A DNA stretch of 64,000 nt from an uncultured Croceitalea sp. (GTDB lineage: Bacteria > Bacteroidota > Bacteroidia > Flavobacteriales > Flavobacteriaceae). Shown in pieces: positions 7,979 through 17,099 of the stretch. The stretch spans positions 62,001-126,000 of the forward strand of contig CANNDD010000002.1 in NCBI GenBank assembly GCA_947503285.1, read 5' to 3'. Each line of letters starts with the position of its first letter. The first letter of the stretch is position 1. A model generated the notes under the pieces. It was not told the origin of the DNA. It saw only the letters and a list, made by a program, of their open reading frames with translations, and ran no database searches. The translations under genes were made by a program, and so were the position numbers.

Positions 7979-8863
7979 ATGCGGCGTATCCTATTCTTTA
8001 CCTATCTGGTCTTATTTTTAGTTACGACTTTTTCAAGTTGCAGGGACAACGCGTCCAAGGTAACCGAAACTAGTATTAAAGCCCCGACCCCAGAACAACA
8101 ACGGTCACTTAATCAAAACAGGCAATGGAACCTAGTTTGGGAAGAAGAATTTGAAACCGACCTCTCAGATTGGAATGTATGGCAAAGTGGGGCATTTAAT
8201 AATGAAATTCAATATTATCGCCCAGAACAACTACAAATAAACGACGGCATACTCACCATAAGTATCCAACGTGAAAAGATCATAGGGGCCAGCAATCCTT
8301 TTGATGCTTCTCCAAAAGCGTTTGAATATGTATCGGGTAGAATAGAAACCAAGACCACTTATGGCCCCTCTAATGCCGATGGCGAATCGGAATATCGTTT
8401 TATGGCACACATTAAAATGCCCCCAGGTAATGGTATGTGGCCTGCCTTCTGGTCGTATGGCAGTCCATGGCCAACTAAAGGTGAAATAGACATCATTGAA
8501 GCTCGGGGTAACCTACCCATGGAATTTTCATCAAATATTTTCTATGGTACCGAACCCAACATACCATTGACCAATAGCGAAAATATCGTTGTTGAGCATG
8601 AAGTCGATGTCGATATCACTGCAGATTTCCATACGTATGAACTTATTTGGACGGCAAATAGTCTTGAAATAAAATTCGATGGCGCAACCCTGCATAAATA
8701 TACAGCCGACCCTACGAATTTCATCAGCTCCCTTTTTGGTCAAAAACAACAGCTTGTACTCAACACCGCCGTAGGTGGATTTTTCTTTCCAGATTCCCCA
8801 TCTACCACTTATGTCGACACTTCAAATATGCAAGTAGATTGGGTTCGGGTATATAAACGTTAA
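7979..8863 (+). CDS. GH16-family glycoside hydrolase lipoprotein (laminarinase-like)
   Basis: A 294-residue lipoprotein (lipobox TFSSC, Cys21) with a single GH16 jelly-roll domain. The active-site motif GEIDIIEARG is present with the nucleophile E169, D171 and acid/base E174, the beta-bulge form seen in endo-beta-1,3-glucanases. Other family marks are LVWEEEFE near the N-terminus, GMWPAFWSYG, and the C-terminal MQVDWVRVYKR. It would act at the cell surface or periplasm on a beta-glucan such as laminarin; no carbohydrate-binding module is attached and no SusCD pair is adjacent, so the substrate is inferred. Confidence 0.88.
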   Translation: MRRILFFTYLVLFLVTTFSSCRDNASKVTETSIKAPTPEQQRSLNQNRQWNLVWEEEFETDLSDWNVWQSGAFNNEIQYYRPEQLQINDGILTISIQREKIIGASNPFDASPKAFEYVSGRIETKTTYGPSNADGESEYRFMAHIKMPPGNGMWPAFWSYGSPWPTKGEIDIIEARGNLPMEFSSNIFYGTEPNIPLTNSENIVVEHEVDVDITADFHTYELIWTANSLEIKFDGATLHKYTADPTNFISSLFGQKQQLVLNTAVGGFFFPDSPSTTYVDTSNMQVDWVRVYKR

Positions 8864-8867
8864 TGGA

Positions 8868-9275
8868 TTACAAAGAAATAGTAACTGTTTTATCAGCTTT
8901 TACCTCAAAGGCACATTCCTTGAATTTCGGGGGACCAAAAGTTTTCATTTTAGCGTTGGAAAAAGCAACCTTCTCTTTTGGTATGCCCAACCAATTGGTA
9001 TCTAACTCGTCATTTGCATTTTCATCGTAAAAAATGGCTATGGCATACTCACCGGTGGGTATATCGTCTAAAAGTAGGCTAGTCGTACCCGTATTCGCTT
9101 CAGCAGAAACAAAACTGTAGACCTTATCAAACTTTAAAAAGGCATCTTGACTATTGTATAATGCTATGCTGATTTTTCCTGACGAAGAGGGCACCTTTTC
9201 GACATTGACATTGATTTGATGTTGTGCTAAACCCAAGACCGGAATCAGCATTAATACGAGCAAAAATTTCTTCAT
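8868..9275 (-). CDS. DUF2141-type small exported protein
   Basis: A 135-residue protein with a cleavable signal (about residues 1-17, GLAQ) and a compact beta domain showing the DUF2141 pattern: GKISIALYNSQDAFL, then PTGEYAIAIFYDENANDELDTNWLGIPKE and PKFKECAFEV. The stretch DENANDELDTN may bind calcium. It converges on the GH16 gene with only 4 bases between stops. No function is established for the family. Confidence 0.72.
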   Translation of the reverse strand: MKKFLLVLMLIPVLGLAQHQINVNVEKVPSSSGKISIALYNSQDAFLKFDKVYSFVSAEANTGTTSLLLDDIPTGEYAIAIFYDENANDELDTNWLGIPKEKVAFSNAKMKTFGPPKFKECAFEVKADKTVTISL

Positions 9276-9316
9276 AGTGATAACTTCATCAACAATTATG
9301 CTAAACTAAAAATTCT

Positions 9317-9324
9317 CAAAATTA
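9317..9324 (-). promoter_or_regulatory. Bacteroidota -7 box for the DUF2141 gene
   Basis: Minus-strand TAATTTTG, an exact TAnnTTTG match, 42 bases upstream of the start. No -33 TTG at the usual distance. Confidence 0.5.
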
Positions 9325-9350
9325 GTATTGGAAACAATGGTTTTTTTTAA

Positions 9351-9749
9351 CTATTCCTTGACTAAATCCTGAAACAACAAATGCGATTGAATACTATCAC
9401 TAAGATTGATATAGAGCAGTAAGCTATCATGGTGCAGTAACCTTATTTTCGGTTGTTTTAAATCATCTACAAAAACGGATACTTCCGCATTACTTAAAGA
9501 ATCTTTAAAAATCCCTTTTTCCTTCGCCAACCATGAAAATCCACTTTGTCGCTCCATCTTAGGTATTTTTTCGACCCATGAGACGCTGTCAATCTCTGAA
9601 AGGGGTACGCGTTGTTTATAAATTCCGGAAACTACTTGAAAATGGCCCTCTTCAAAAGTTACCCAATTCTTGTAATGTAGCACGAATGCGAATACACAAA
9701 TTATCAATGTAAAAATTACAACGCCGTTCCAAAATAGATTCTTCTTCAT
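9351..9749 (-). CDS. Hypothetical membrane-anchored protein
   Basis: A 132-residue protein with one N-terminal membrane segment (about residues 7-25) and a soluble part whose start (EEGHFQVVSGIYKQRVPLSEIDSVSWVEK) resembles bacterial PH-like domains. No catalytic residues are recognisable. It is separated by about 75 bases from the next gene on its strand, so it is probably transcribed alone. Codon usage is like its neighbours. Confidence 0.6.
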   Translation of the reverse strand: MKKNLFWNGVVIFTLIICVFAFVLHYKNWVTFEEGHFQVVSGIYKQRVPLSEIDSVSWVEKIPKMERQSGFSWLAKEKGIFKDSLSNAEVSVFVDDLKQPKIRLLHHDSLLLYINLSDSIQSHLLFQDLVKE

Positions 9750-9870
9750 AAACCACGATTATCCAACCTTGAAATTACGATTAAAAATGAATAAGATAAT
9801 GTTTTACCAAGAAGCCCATGTTTTCGAATATCCATTATATTTAACGCGATAACCATTCTTTCCATACGTT

Positions 9871-10428
9871 ATGAAAATGAAGAAGCTAAGAATCAAAACA
9901 GATCGCATTCTGGGTATATCGGCTATGATCATCAGTATTCTTACACTAGCCATTTTTATCTACCAAACCGATATCATGAGGGTACAGAGCAAACTGTCGG
10001 TTAAACCAAGATTGGATTTTACCACTGTCGAAGGAAATAATGATTCTATCATCATTCTTCAAGAGGTTATCCAAAATAAAGGTTTGGGTCCGGCCATAAT
10101 AGACTCCATTTATTTTAATTATCAAGGCAAATACTATCCTTTGAATATTGAAAAATTACTAAAAGAGCAGGCGCCAAAAACCCTGGAATATGGCTACCTA
10201 TCGCAGCAGGCCACTTTGAGTAAAGGAAGCACTTTACTGCCGGGCGAAGAACAAAGTATATTTACCTATAAAATACCTGGAAAACATTTGGATAGTTTGC
10301 TGAACTACCTCGATATCAGCTTAGAGGGCGATTCCCCTTTCCCTATTGAGGTGATATACACTTCAATTTATGAAGATGAGCGATGGAAGGTCTATGATAA
10401 TAAAAGTGAACCTGTAAAATTAGACTGA
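9871..10428 (+). CDS. Hypothetical membrane-anchored protein
   Basis: A 185-residue protein with one N-terminal membrane helix (about residues 11-30, ILGISAMIISILTLAIFIY) and an extracytoplasmic beta-rich domain (LSVKPRLDFTTVEGNND, IQNKGLGPAIIDSIYFNYQGKYYP) of the sort found in unassigned bacterial membrane proteins. I do not recognise a function. It stands alone between divergent and downstream genes. Confidence 0.65.
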   Translation: MKMKKLRIKTDRILGISAMIISILTLAIFIYQTDIMRVQSKLSVKPRLDFTTVEGNNDSIIILQEVIQNKGLGPAIIDSIYFNYQGKYYPLNIEKLLKEQAPKTLEYGYLSQQATLSKGSTLLPGEEQSIFTYKIPGKHLDSLLNYLDISLEGDSPFPIEVIYTSIYEDERWKVYDNKSEPVKLD

Positions 10429-10501
10429 AACCAGCAGTCTGAATCAATCTTAATTGTTGTAAAACCCGTATCTTTTGACTTCAATCAAAACGACTACCAA
10501 T

Positions 10502-13500
10502 ATGGCAATTATGAAATCAGGGCTTTACAACAAAAGTGCCTTAGCAGTTCTACTATTCATTCTATACTGTTTTTCAGGGTCTTCGCAGACCGAGACCAAG
10601 CTCATGCAACAACCTGCTTTGAGCAATGACAAAATTGCATTTATATATGCTGAAGATTTGTGGGTAGCTGATCGAGATGGTTCCAATCCAAAACGTTTGA
10701 CCATTGATGAGGGTGTGGAATCAAGTCCGATATTTTCGCCTGACGGTAGCATGATTGCTTTTAACGCTGAATATGATGGCAATTCTGATGTATTTATCGT
10801 CTCTGTAAATGGGGGCATTCCAAAAAGATTGACCTGGCACCCTTACAATGATTTGGTCCGTGATTTTTCGCCCGATGGCAAAAAGGTATTATTTGCCTCA
10901 AGACGTAACTCACATACCAACAGGTACTTTCAGCTATACACGGTTTCCATAGATGGTGGTGCGACAACCCAATTAGACATTCCAAATGCATTTTGGGCAT
11001 CTTATTCAGATGATGGAAAACATATCGCCTACACGACCATCTATGATACCTTTAACCAGTGGAAACACTATCGAGGGGGTACTATTTCACGTATTTGGAT
11101 CTACAATACCGAGACCCACGAGGTAGTTGAAATACCTAAACCTGAAGGCGGTAGCAACGATACCCAACCACAATGGGCTGGGGATACCGTTTATTTTAGA
11201 AGCGATCGTGATGGAGAATTCAACTTGTTCAGTTATACTGTTAAAGACAAAAAAGTAGAAAAGCTTACGGATTACAACGACTTTCCGGTAATAAATGCAA
11301 AAGCGCATAATAACACGATCATCTATGAACATGCCGGAACACTTCATATGTATGATATCATTTCTGGAAACGATACAAAATTGACCTTGAACATTGCAAC
11401 CGATTTGTTGGAATTGCGTGAACGGTACGTTTCTGGACAGCGGTACGTGCGCTCCGGAAACATTTCTCCTTCTGGGGCAAGGGTAGTATTGGATTTTAGG
11501 GGAGATATTGTAACGATTCCTGCAAAAAAAGGCGATGTAAAAAACCTCACCCAGACTACAGGCACCCATGAAAAATTTCCAGCTTGGTCTCCTGATGGTA
11601 AATCGATCGCCTATTTTTCTGATGCTTCTGGGGAGTACACCATGTACATCAAGAACACTACCAATGACAATATCAAGAACATCAAGTTGAACGGCACTGG
11701 TTTTTACGGAAATATCCATTGGGCTCCGAACAGCAAAAAAGTGAGTTATGTTGACAATGGCCGTAACCTTTATGTCACTGACATTACTACCTCAAAAACA
11801 GTCAAAATAGCCCAAGATGAAATGTTTTTCCCTGGGGATATTAGAGAACTTTTCAGTGATTGGTCTTTTGACTCCAATTGGATAGCGTACACCAAGATCA
11901 TAGATACCAACTTTGAAAAAGCGTATTTGTATTCGCTTTCAGAAAACAAATCTTATGAACTTACCGATGGGCTTTCAAATGTTACAAGCCCCATATTCGA
12001 TCCTAGTGGAAAATATGCATACCTCATTGCATCTACCGATGCAGGGCCTTTGGTCAACTGGTTTGATCAATCAAATGTTGATAAGGTACTGACCACATCC
12101 ATTTATATGATTACGCTTCAAAAAGAAGTTACCTCGCCGCTTAAAAAAGAGAATGATGAAGAAAAGGGTGACGAAAATGGGAGTAAAGATGAAACAAAGG
12201 ATAAAAAGGATGATGAAAGTGAAAAAACATTGCAGATAGATTGGAAGGGTATTCAAAACCGAATGCTCGCCTTACCCATTGAAACTGGGGTTTATAGTGA
12301 GTTAAATGCCGTAGCCGAGGGAGAACTCTACTATTTATCATCTTCGTTTCATAATTCCGAATCACACCTTTATAAGTTCACGTTTAAAGACAGAAAGGCA
12401 GAAGAACTTTTACCATTGAACTATTATGAAGTTTCTGGCAACGGAAAGAAAATGTTCTATAATAGTGGTGGGTCGTGGTTTGTTTCAGACATTGGTAAGA
12501 AATCAGAGAATGGACCATTAAATCTTGATGGCATTTCAGTTAAGATAAATCCACGGGACGAATGGGAAAATATTTTCAATGAAGCATGGCGTGTAAACCG
12601 CGATTATTTTTATGATCCGGGCATGCATGGTGTGGATTGGAACGCCATGAAAGCAAAGTACCGGCCCCTAATTGCCCACGCATCTTGCAAAGACGATGTT
12701 TACCGAGTAATGCAATGGATGTTCAGTGAGCTAGCTGTGGGGCATCACCGTTTTGGCAGTGATGGAGACGAACTAAATAACCCTGAGCGCATACCTGGCG
12801 GACTTTTAGGTGCAGATTATAAAATACATAACAATCGGCATCAAATCACTAAAATCTATGGGGGACTTAATTGGACTCCTGATTTAAAATCACCCCTTAC
12901 CGAACCCGGTGTCGCCGTTTCCGTTGGGGACTATATCATTGCCGTCAATGGAAAAAATGTTTCTGGCACTGATAATTTCTACAGTTTCTTTGAAAATACG
13001 GCCAATACATTGGTTGACCTCAAGGTAAGTACGAAAGCAGACGGAAGCGGCGCTAGAACCTATCAGGTAACCCCATTAAGAACTGAATGGGCCATTAGAA
13101 ATAGGGATTGGGTCGAAGGCAATATGCGAAAAGTACATGAGGCGACCAACGGTCAAGTAGCCTACGTTTATGTGCCGAATACCACAACGGCTGGTTTCGA
13201 GTATTTTAAGCGCTATTTTTATCCCCAAGCCAATAAAAAAGCCATTATTATAGATGAACGCTTCAATGGTGGCGGACAACTTGCCGATTATTACATTGAC
13301 ATTTTAAAAAGACCCGTTCAAGCGTATTGGAATTTTAGGTATGGTCAAGATTTAAAATCCCCAAGTGCTTCCATTCAAGGGCCCAAAGTGATGTTGATAG
13401 ATGAGACCGCCGGTTCGGGCGGTGATTATTTACCATGGATGTTCAGAAAGTTTAAAATGGGTACTTTGGTTGGTAAACGCACCTGGGGAGGACTTGTCGG

Positions 13501-13756
13501 AGTCTTGGGGTATCCTGAATTTATCGATGGTGGTGTAGTAACTGCCCCGAATGTTGCTTTTTATACCGAAAACGGGTTTCGAGTTGAAAATGAAGGCGTA
13601 CCACCAGATGTGGAGGTGGAACAATGGCCTGAACAAGTAATTAAGGGTCAAGATCCACAATTGGAAAAAGCCATTGAGATTGTGATGAAACAGTTAAAGG
13701 AAAATCCACCAAAAACAATGGAGCGCCCTGCATATCCTGACAAAACCAAAAACTAA
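10502..13756 (+). CDS. Bacterial tricorn-type protease (S41 serine peptidase with beta-propellers and PDZ)
   Basis: From the ATG at 10502 (an upstream TTG at 10475 is less likely) the protein is 1084 residues with a signal sequence (about 1-28). Order: two TolB/WD40-like propellers (repeats such as SSPIFSPDGSMIAFNAEYDG), an acidic low-complexity linker (about residues 550-580, Asp/Glu/Lys only), a helical C1 domain, a PDZ region (GVAVSVGDYIIAVNGKNV) and an S41 domain with the nucleophile Ser972 in AGSGGD and the conserved ENEGVPPD. In archaeal tricorn a Ser-His pair sits in C1; here the corresponding ELAVGHH appears to keep the His but have Gly for Ser (my alignment by eye). Tricorns degrade peptides; this one should be periplasmic. 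Confidence 0.9.
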   Translation: MAIMKSGLYNKSALAVLLFILYCFSGSSQTETKLMQQPALSNDKIAFIYAEDLWVADRDGSNPKRLTIDEGVESSPIFSPDGSMIAFNAEYDGNSDVFIVSVNGGIPKRLTWHPYNDLVRDFSPDGKKVLFASRRNSHTNRYFQLYTVSIDGGATTQLDIPNAFWASYSDDGKHIAYTTIYDTFNQWKHYRGGTISRIWIYNTETHEVVEIPKPEGGSNDTQPQWAGDTVYFRSDRDGEFNLFSYTVKDKKVEKLTDYNDFPVINAKAHNNTIIYEHAGTLHMYDIISGNDTKLTLNIATDLLELRERYVSGQRYVRSGNISPSGARVVLDFRGDIVTIPAKKGDVKNLTQTTGTHEKFPAWSPDGKSIAYFSDASGEYTMYIKNTTNDNIKNIKLNGTGFYGNIHWAPNSKKVSYVDNGRNLYVTDITTSKTVKIAQDEMFFPGDIRELFSDWSFDSNWIAYTKIIDTNFEKAYLYSLSENKSYELTDGLSNVTSPIFDPSGKYAYLIASTDAGPLVNWFDQSNVDKVLTTSIYMITLQKEVTSPLKKENDEEKGDENGSKDETKDKKDDESEKTLQIDWKGIQNRMLALPIETGVYSELNAVAEGELYYLSSSFHNSESHLYKFTFKDRKAEELLPLNYYEVSGNGKKMFYNSGGSWFVSDIGKKSENGPLNLDGISVKINPRDEWENIFNEAWRVNRDYFYDPGMHGVDWNAMKAKYRPLIAHASCKDDVYRVMQWMFSELAVGHHRFGSDGDELNNPERIPGGLLGADYKIHNNRHQITKIYGGLNWTPDLKSPLTEPGVAVSVGDYIIAVNGKNVSGTDNFYSFFENTANTLVDLKVSTKADGSGARTYQVTPLRTEWAIRNRDWVEGNMRKVHEATNGQVAYVYVPNTTTAGFEYFKRYFYPQANKKAIIIDERFNGGGQLADYYIDILKRPVQAYWNFRYGQDLKSPSASIQGPKVMLIDETAGSGGDYLPWMFRKFKMGTLVGKRTWGGLVGVLGYPEFIDGGVVTAPNVAFYTENGFRVENEGVPPDVEVEQWPEQVIKGQDPQLEKAIEIVMKQLKENPPKTMERPAYPDKTKN

Positions 13757-13758
13757 CC

Positions 13759-14517
13759 TTGGATTTCAACAATAAAAAAGTCTTAATTACAGGAGCCTCT
13801 AGAGGTATTGGTAAAGCTACTGCCCTGGCTTTTGCCGAAAAAGGCGCGACTATCGGTATTAACTTTCGAAGTAATGTGGAAGAGGCACAAAAAACGCTTG
13901 CCGAATTGCCCGGTTCAGGGCATCAATTGTTTCAAGGCGATATTTCAGAAAAAGAAAATTGCAAAGGCTTGGTCAATGATTTTGTAAAAGCCTATGGCCA
14001 ATTGGACGTTTTGGTCAACAATGCGGGTATCTCCATTTTTCATGAAATCGATACCGTTGATTTTGAGCATTGGACCCAAGCTTGGGAAGGCACCTTCAAA
14101 ACCAATCTTTTTGCCGCGGCCAACATGACCTATTGCGCAGTGCAAGCCATGCTAAAAACCGGAGGGGGGCGTATTGTGAATGTTTCTTCCCGGGGCGCTT
14201 TTCGAGGCGAACCTACCAAACCAGCCTACGGGGCCAGCAAGGCCGCTTTAAATGCGATGAGCCAATCCCTGGCAAAAAAATTGGCGCCTCATCACATCTA
14301 CCTCGGTGTTGTTGCACCCGGTTTTACAGAAACTGAAATGGCAGCCGTAACCTTGACTCCAGCCGAACGGGAAAACCTCTTGCGCGAATCGCCTTTTCAA
14401 CGTATGGCACAACCTAAAGAAGTAGCCCATGCTATTCTCTTTTTAGCTTCGGAAGGCGCCGAATATTCGTCGGGCACCATCATTGATGTGAATGGGGCGA
14501 GCTATTTAAGAAGTTAA
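13759..14517 (+). CDS. Short-chain dehydrogenase/reductase
   Basis: A 252-residue classical SDR. It has the cofactor motif TGASRGIG (residues 11-18), the NNAG motif (87-90), the catalytic serine (S143/S144 in NVSSRG) and Y157-x3-K161 in YGASK, plus a C-terminal ASEGAEYSSGTIIDVNG typical of FabG-like members. The start is TTG 13759, 2 bases after the tricorn stop; no ATG is available before the Rossmann motif. It resembles 3-oxoacyl-ACP reductases, but the substrate cannot be assigned. Confidence 0.88.
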   Translation: MDFNNKKVLITGASRGIGKATALAFAEKGATIGINFRSNVEEAQKTLAELPGSGHQLFQGDISEKENCKGLVNDFVKAYGQLDVLVNNAGISIFHEIDTVDFEHWTQAWEGTFKTNLFAAANMTYCAVQAMLKTGGGRIVNVSSRGAFRGEPTKPAYGASKAALNAMSQSLAKKLAPHHIYLGVVAPGFTETEMAAVTLTPAERENLLRESPFQRMAQPKEVAHAILFLASEGAEYSSGTIIDVNGASYLRS

Positions 14518-14521
14518 CAGT

Positions 14522-15124
14522 ATGGTCATACTTATTTCACCAGAAAATGATTTACCCAACGAATTGCAATTACTTCATCAGTTATTTGAAGCAGGTTTAG
14601 AATATTACCACTTTCGAAAACCAGGGCATACCATACACCAGCACAAAGCGTATCTAGAACAAATCGATTCTAAATTTTTAAATCGAATCATGATTCATAA
14701 CCATCATGAACTCGCGGAAGCATTTTCGCTTAAAGGCATTCATTTCGAGGAACGAAAATGGCGTGAAAAAGGAGCCGATTTGGAAGCTTATCTAGTTCAT
14801 TTTAAAAATAATGGATTCAAGGTAAGTAGCTCTTATCATGAAGTTGAAGACTTAGAGGCACAACCCGCCAATTTTGATTACTACATGTTAAGTCCGGTCT
14901 TTGGTGCTATTTCTAAACCAGGATATGAAGGACGTGGTTTTGAAGTTTCACATATTCTAAAAAAGATTATTGGTATGGGAGGTATTAATGCCAAGACCAC
15001 TGTCGATGCACTTACTTTAGGTTTTACCGGGGTAGGCACTTTGGGAGGCATATGGAACGCCCAAAACCCTATTGAAGAATTTAGAGCCATACTAAATGCT
15101 TTTCCAAACCATATAAAATCATGA
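14522..15124 (+). CDS. ThiE/TenI-type thiamine phosphate synthase-like protein
   Basis: A 200-residue TIM-barrel protein with the TenI/ThiE layout: GLEYYHFRKPG near residue 30, RIMIHNHHELAEAFSLKGIHFEE in the middle, DYYMLSPVFGAISKPGYEGRGF (the phosphate-side SPVF motif) and a final GGINAKTTVDALTLGFTGVGTLGGIW. ThiE couples the thiazole and pyrimidine moieties of thiamine; TenI relatives may instead be thiazole tautomerases. No other thi gene is nearby, so the exact role is open. It starts 4 bases after the SDR stop and overlaps the next gene by four bases. Confidence 0.8.
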   Translation: MVILISPENDLPNELQLLHQLFEAGLEYYHFRKPGHTIHQHKAYLEQIDSKFLNRIMIHNHHELAEAFSLKGIHFEERKWREKGADLEAYLVHFKNNGFKVSSSYHEVEDLEAQPANFDYYMLSPVFGAISKPGYEGRGFEVSHILKKIIGMGGINAKTTVDALTLGFTGVGTLGGIWNAQNPIEEFRAILNAFPNHIKS

Positions 15125-15591
15125 AAGCAGCTACGGTAATACAACTAAAAAAAGAACTCCAGCATCGAAATCCGGAGGAATTGTTACAACTCTGCCTTCG
15201 ACTGTCAAAATTCAAAAAAGAAAATAAGGAACTGCTCACCTATTTGCTTTTTGAGGCCGACGATGAAGAGGGGTATATCGAAACTGTAAAAGAAGAAGTT
15301 GACCAACTGTTTTCTGAGATCAACACTGCGAGTTATTTCTACATTAAAAAGAGTGTTCGAAAAATTCTTAGAAATCTCAAAAAGTACATTCGCTATTCTG
15401 GAAACAAAGCAACCGAAGTAGAGTTATTACTCTTTTTTTGTCAAAAGCTAAAAGATTTCAGACCTTCAATAAATAGAAACACAACCTTGACCAACCTATA
15501 CGAGCGGCAATTGACCTACATTGCTAAAAAAATCAAGCTACTTCATAAAGACTTGCAATATGACTATGGCATGATACTAGACGAATTGTAG
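15121..15591 (+). CDS. Hypothetical helical protein
   Basis: A 156-residue, highly charged and mainly helical soluble protein (KAATVIQLKKELQHRNPEELLQLCLRL at the start; ADDEEGYIETVKEEVDQLF in the middle). It is translationally coupled to the ThiE-like gene through an ATGA overlap at 15121-15124. No signal peptide, membrane segment or known motif is visible, and I do not assign a function. Confidence 0.7.
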   Translation: MKAATVIQLKKELQHRNPEELLQLCLRLSKFKKENKELLTYLLFEADDEEGYIETVKEEVDQLFSEINTASYFYIKKSVRKILRNLKKYIRYSGNKATEVELLLFFCQKLKDFRPSINRNTTLTNLYERQLTYIAKKIKLLHKDLQYDYGMILDEL

Positions 15592-15668
15592 GCCCATCTG
15601 CAATCGTAGTTCAAAGCAACGAAATCGCCGCTTGTCCTTTTAAAAGCTACTTAACGTGGGTTCAACAT

Positions 15669-15696
15669 GAGAAACCTGTCATTTATTTGGTTTCTC
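15669..15696. repeat. Hairpin of GAGAAACC/GGTTTCTC
   Basis: An 8-bp inverted repeat (15669-15676 with 15689-15696) with a 12-base loop. It follows the hypothetical gene by about 80 bases and lacks a T-tract, so terminator function is doubtful; it may belong to the adjacent dispersed-repeat unit. Confidence 0.4.
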
Positions 15697-15712
15697 GCAA
15701 TTTATAGACTTA

Positions 15713-15785
15713 TGTCAGGTTGAGCGCAGTCGAAACCTCTTTAAATGTACATTTTCTCAAGCCCTCGACTGCGCTCGGGATGACA
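15713..15785. repeat. Dispersed-repeat palindrome (TGAGCGCAGTCGA type)
   Basis: The left arm (15713-15738), containing TGTCAGGTTGAGCGCAGTCG, is matched on the opposite strand by the right arm (15763-15785, reading TGTCATCCCGAGCGCAGTCG), with about 24 bases between them. Core GAGCGCAGTCGA is identical in both arms. The GC-rich core stands out from the AT-rich surroundings. From general knowledge this resembles a short palindromic intergenic repeat that occurs in many copies in flavobacterial genomes; only this copy is visible here. Confidence 0.75.
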
Positions 15786-15844
15786 ACTGTCTGTCTTAGT
15801 TAACATTTGTTTTCTTTTGGACCGACCGTTACATCAAACTTATG

Positions 15845-17017
15845 TTATTTAGGTCTAAATGGACTATTTTTCTTGAAGAGTAAAAAAACAAATCCTATCA
15901 AGGCCATAAAAGCACAGCCATACATCGTTATCGGAATATTTTGTGGTGCACCACGGTAATAAAACCCAGATAAAAGGGCTCCCAATCCAATACCCATTTC
16001 AAGGGCTATGAACATGGTCGAAATGCCCTTACCCCGTTGTTCAACTGGGCTCAAATCAGCGGTCCAGGCGTTTAAAGCCGGAGATAATATCCCCATTGAC
16101 AATCCATAGAAAATTGCAGCGACCATAAGGCCTGTAGCCGTCTTAAAAATACCCATTGAAACCAATGCCCCTGTTAGTACAAAAAGACCTGTAATGCTCA
16201 CGATGGTACGACCCAGTTTATCTGACATTCTTCCTGACAAAAAACGAATGGTCAAAGAAGCCACTGTAAAGGCTATAAAAAAACTTCCTTTGTTCTTAAT
16301 GCCCAGATAATCGCTCCAATCAGGAATCAACGTTAGCACCATTCCAAAAGAAAAATACGCTAAAAATGTGATCAAAGCAGGAGTGAATACTGCCATAGAA
16401 ATGATATCGTTTTTTGAAATCTTCAATAGGGATATTTTAAATCGAACGGTTTCGTTCAAAGTCTCTTTTAGTCTTAAGACCAAAAAAACAGCAGTCAATG
16501 CCATGGCCGATGAACAGTAAAAAAGCACCTCATAAGAATAGAACAACTTGATGGAACTGCCGATAGCAGGCCCTAAGGCCAATCCACTGGTAAAGAACAA
16601 TCCCTGTATTCCGAAAGCTTCACCCCACCGATTACTGGGCACGATATCCGCAACATAGGCTGCAAACGCAGTTGGGGCAAAGCCAGTAGAAAAACCATGC
16701 ACCAGCCGTAGAAACAAAAATCCGGCCACGGTGCCCAAAATAGGGTACAACAGTCCGCAACCGACGCATACCAATGCCCCAAAAACCATAACAGGCTTCC
16801 GCCCTATTTTATCTGTTAACAGGCCACTAAAAGGTCGGGATATGCCAGCGGTCAACGTAAATAAGGTGATAATCAACCCGATATATGCTGAACCGCCCAA
16901 ACCGGATAAGTACGCCGGTAATTCTGGAATCAACATATTGAAACTGGCAGAAAACAATAAGGAGCTTAAACAGACCTTCCCAAATGTAAAATTATAGATA
17001 CTATCACCTTTATTCAT
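15845..17017 (-). CDS. MFS transporter (drug/metabolite efflux type)
   Basis: A 390-residue inner-membrane protein with twelve predicted helices and the MFS loop motif between helices 2 and 3 (GLLTDKIGRKPVMV) with a second, weaker copy between helices 8 and 9 (GRMSDKLGRTIV). Features such as FLRLVHGFSTGFAPTAFAAYVADIVPSNRWGEAFG resemble the TetA/Bcr-type exporters. It is divergent from a Crp/Fnr-family regulator, which may control it through palindromes in the 93-base gap. Substrate unknown. Confidence 0.88.
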   Translation of the reverse strand: MNKGDSIYNFTFGKVCLSSLLFSASFNMLIPELPAYLSGLGGSAYIGLIITLFTLTAGISRPFSGLLTDKIGRKPVMVFGALVCVGCGLLYPILGTVAGFLFLRLVHGFSTGFAPTAFAAYVADIVPSNRWGEAFGIQGLFFTSGLALGPAIGSSIKLFYSYEVLFYCSSAMALTAVFLVLRLKETLNETVRFKISLLKISKNDIISMAVFTPALITFLAYFSFGMVLTLIPDWSDYLGIKNKGSFFIAFTVASLTIRFLSGRMSDKLGRTIVSITGLFVLTGALVSMGIFKTATGLMVAAIFYGLSMGILSPALNAWTADLSPVEQRGKGISTMFIALEMGIGLGALLSGFYYRGAPQNIPITMYGCAFMALIGFVFLLFKKNSPFRPK

Positions 17018-17050
17018 TTATCTCGATTGTATCTTTCGATCAGATTAAAA

Positions 17051-17064
17051 TTTCTTTAAAGAAA
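17051..17064. promoter_or_regulatory. Perfect 14-bp palindrome (operator candidate)
   Basis: TTTCTTTAAAGAAA is a perfect palindrome lying in the gap between the divergent MFS and Crp/Fnr genes. Its position, 34 bases upstream of the MFS start, suits regulation of the exporter. AT-rich composition lowers its weight. Confidence 0.35.
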
Positions 17065-17087
17065 TAACCACTTTCTCACATTGTAAA

Positions 17088-17099
17088 GGACAAATGTCC
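17088..17099. promoter_or_regulatory. GGACA-AA-TGTCC palindrome upstream of the Crp/Fnr gene
   Basis: Two 5-bp arms spaced by two bases, ending 11 bases before the regulator ATG at 17111. Position is right for autoregulation by the Crp/Fnr protein. GC content of the arms is higher than the surroundings. Confidence 0.4.

Noticed and set aside
11087-11719. Minus-strand frame of 210 codons inside the tricorn protease gene
   Set aside because: Low-complexity antisense shadow with no domain or promoter, fully within a well-supported gene.
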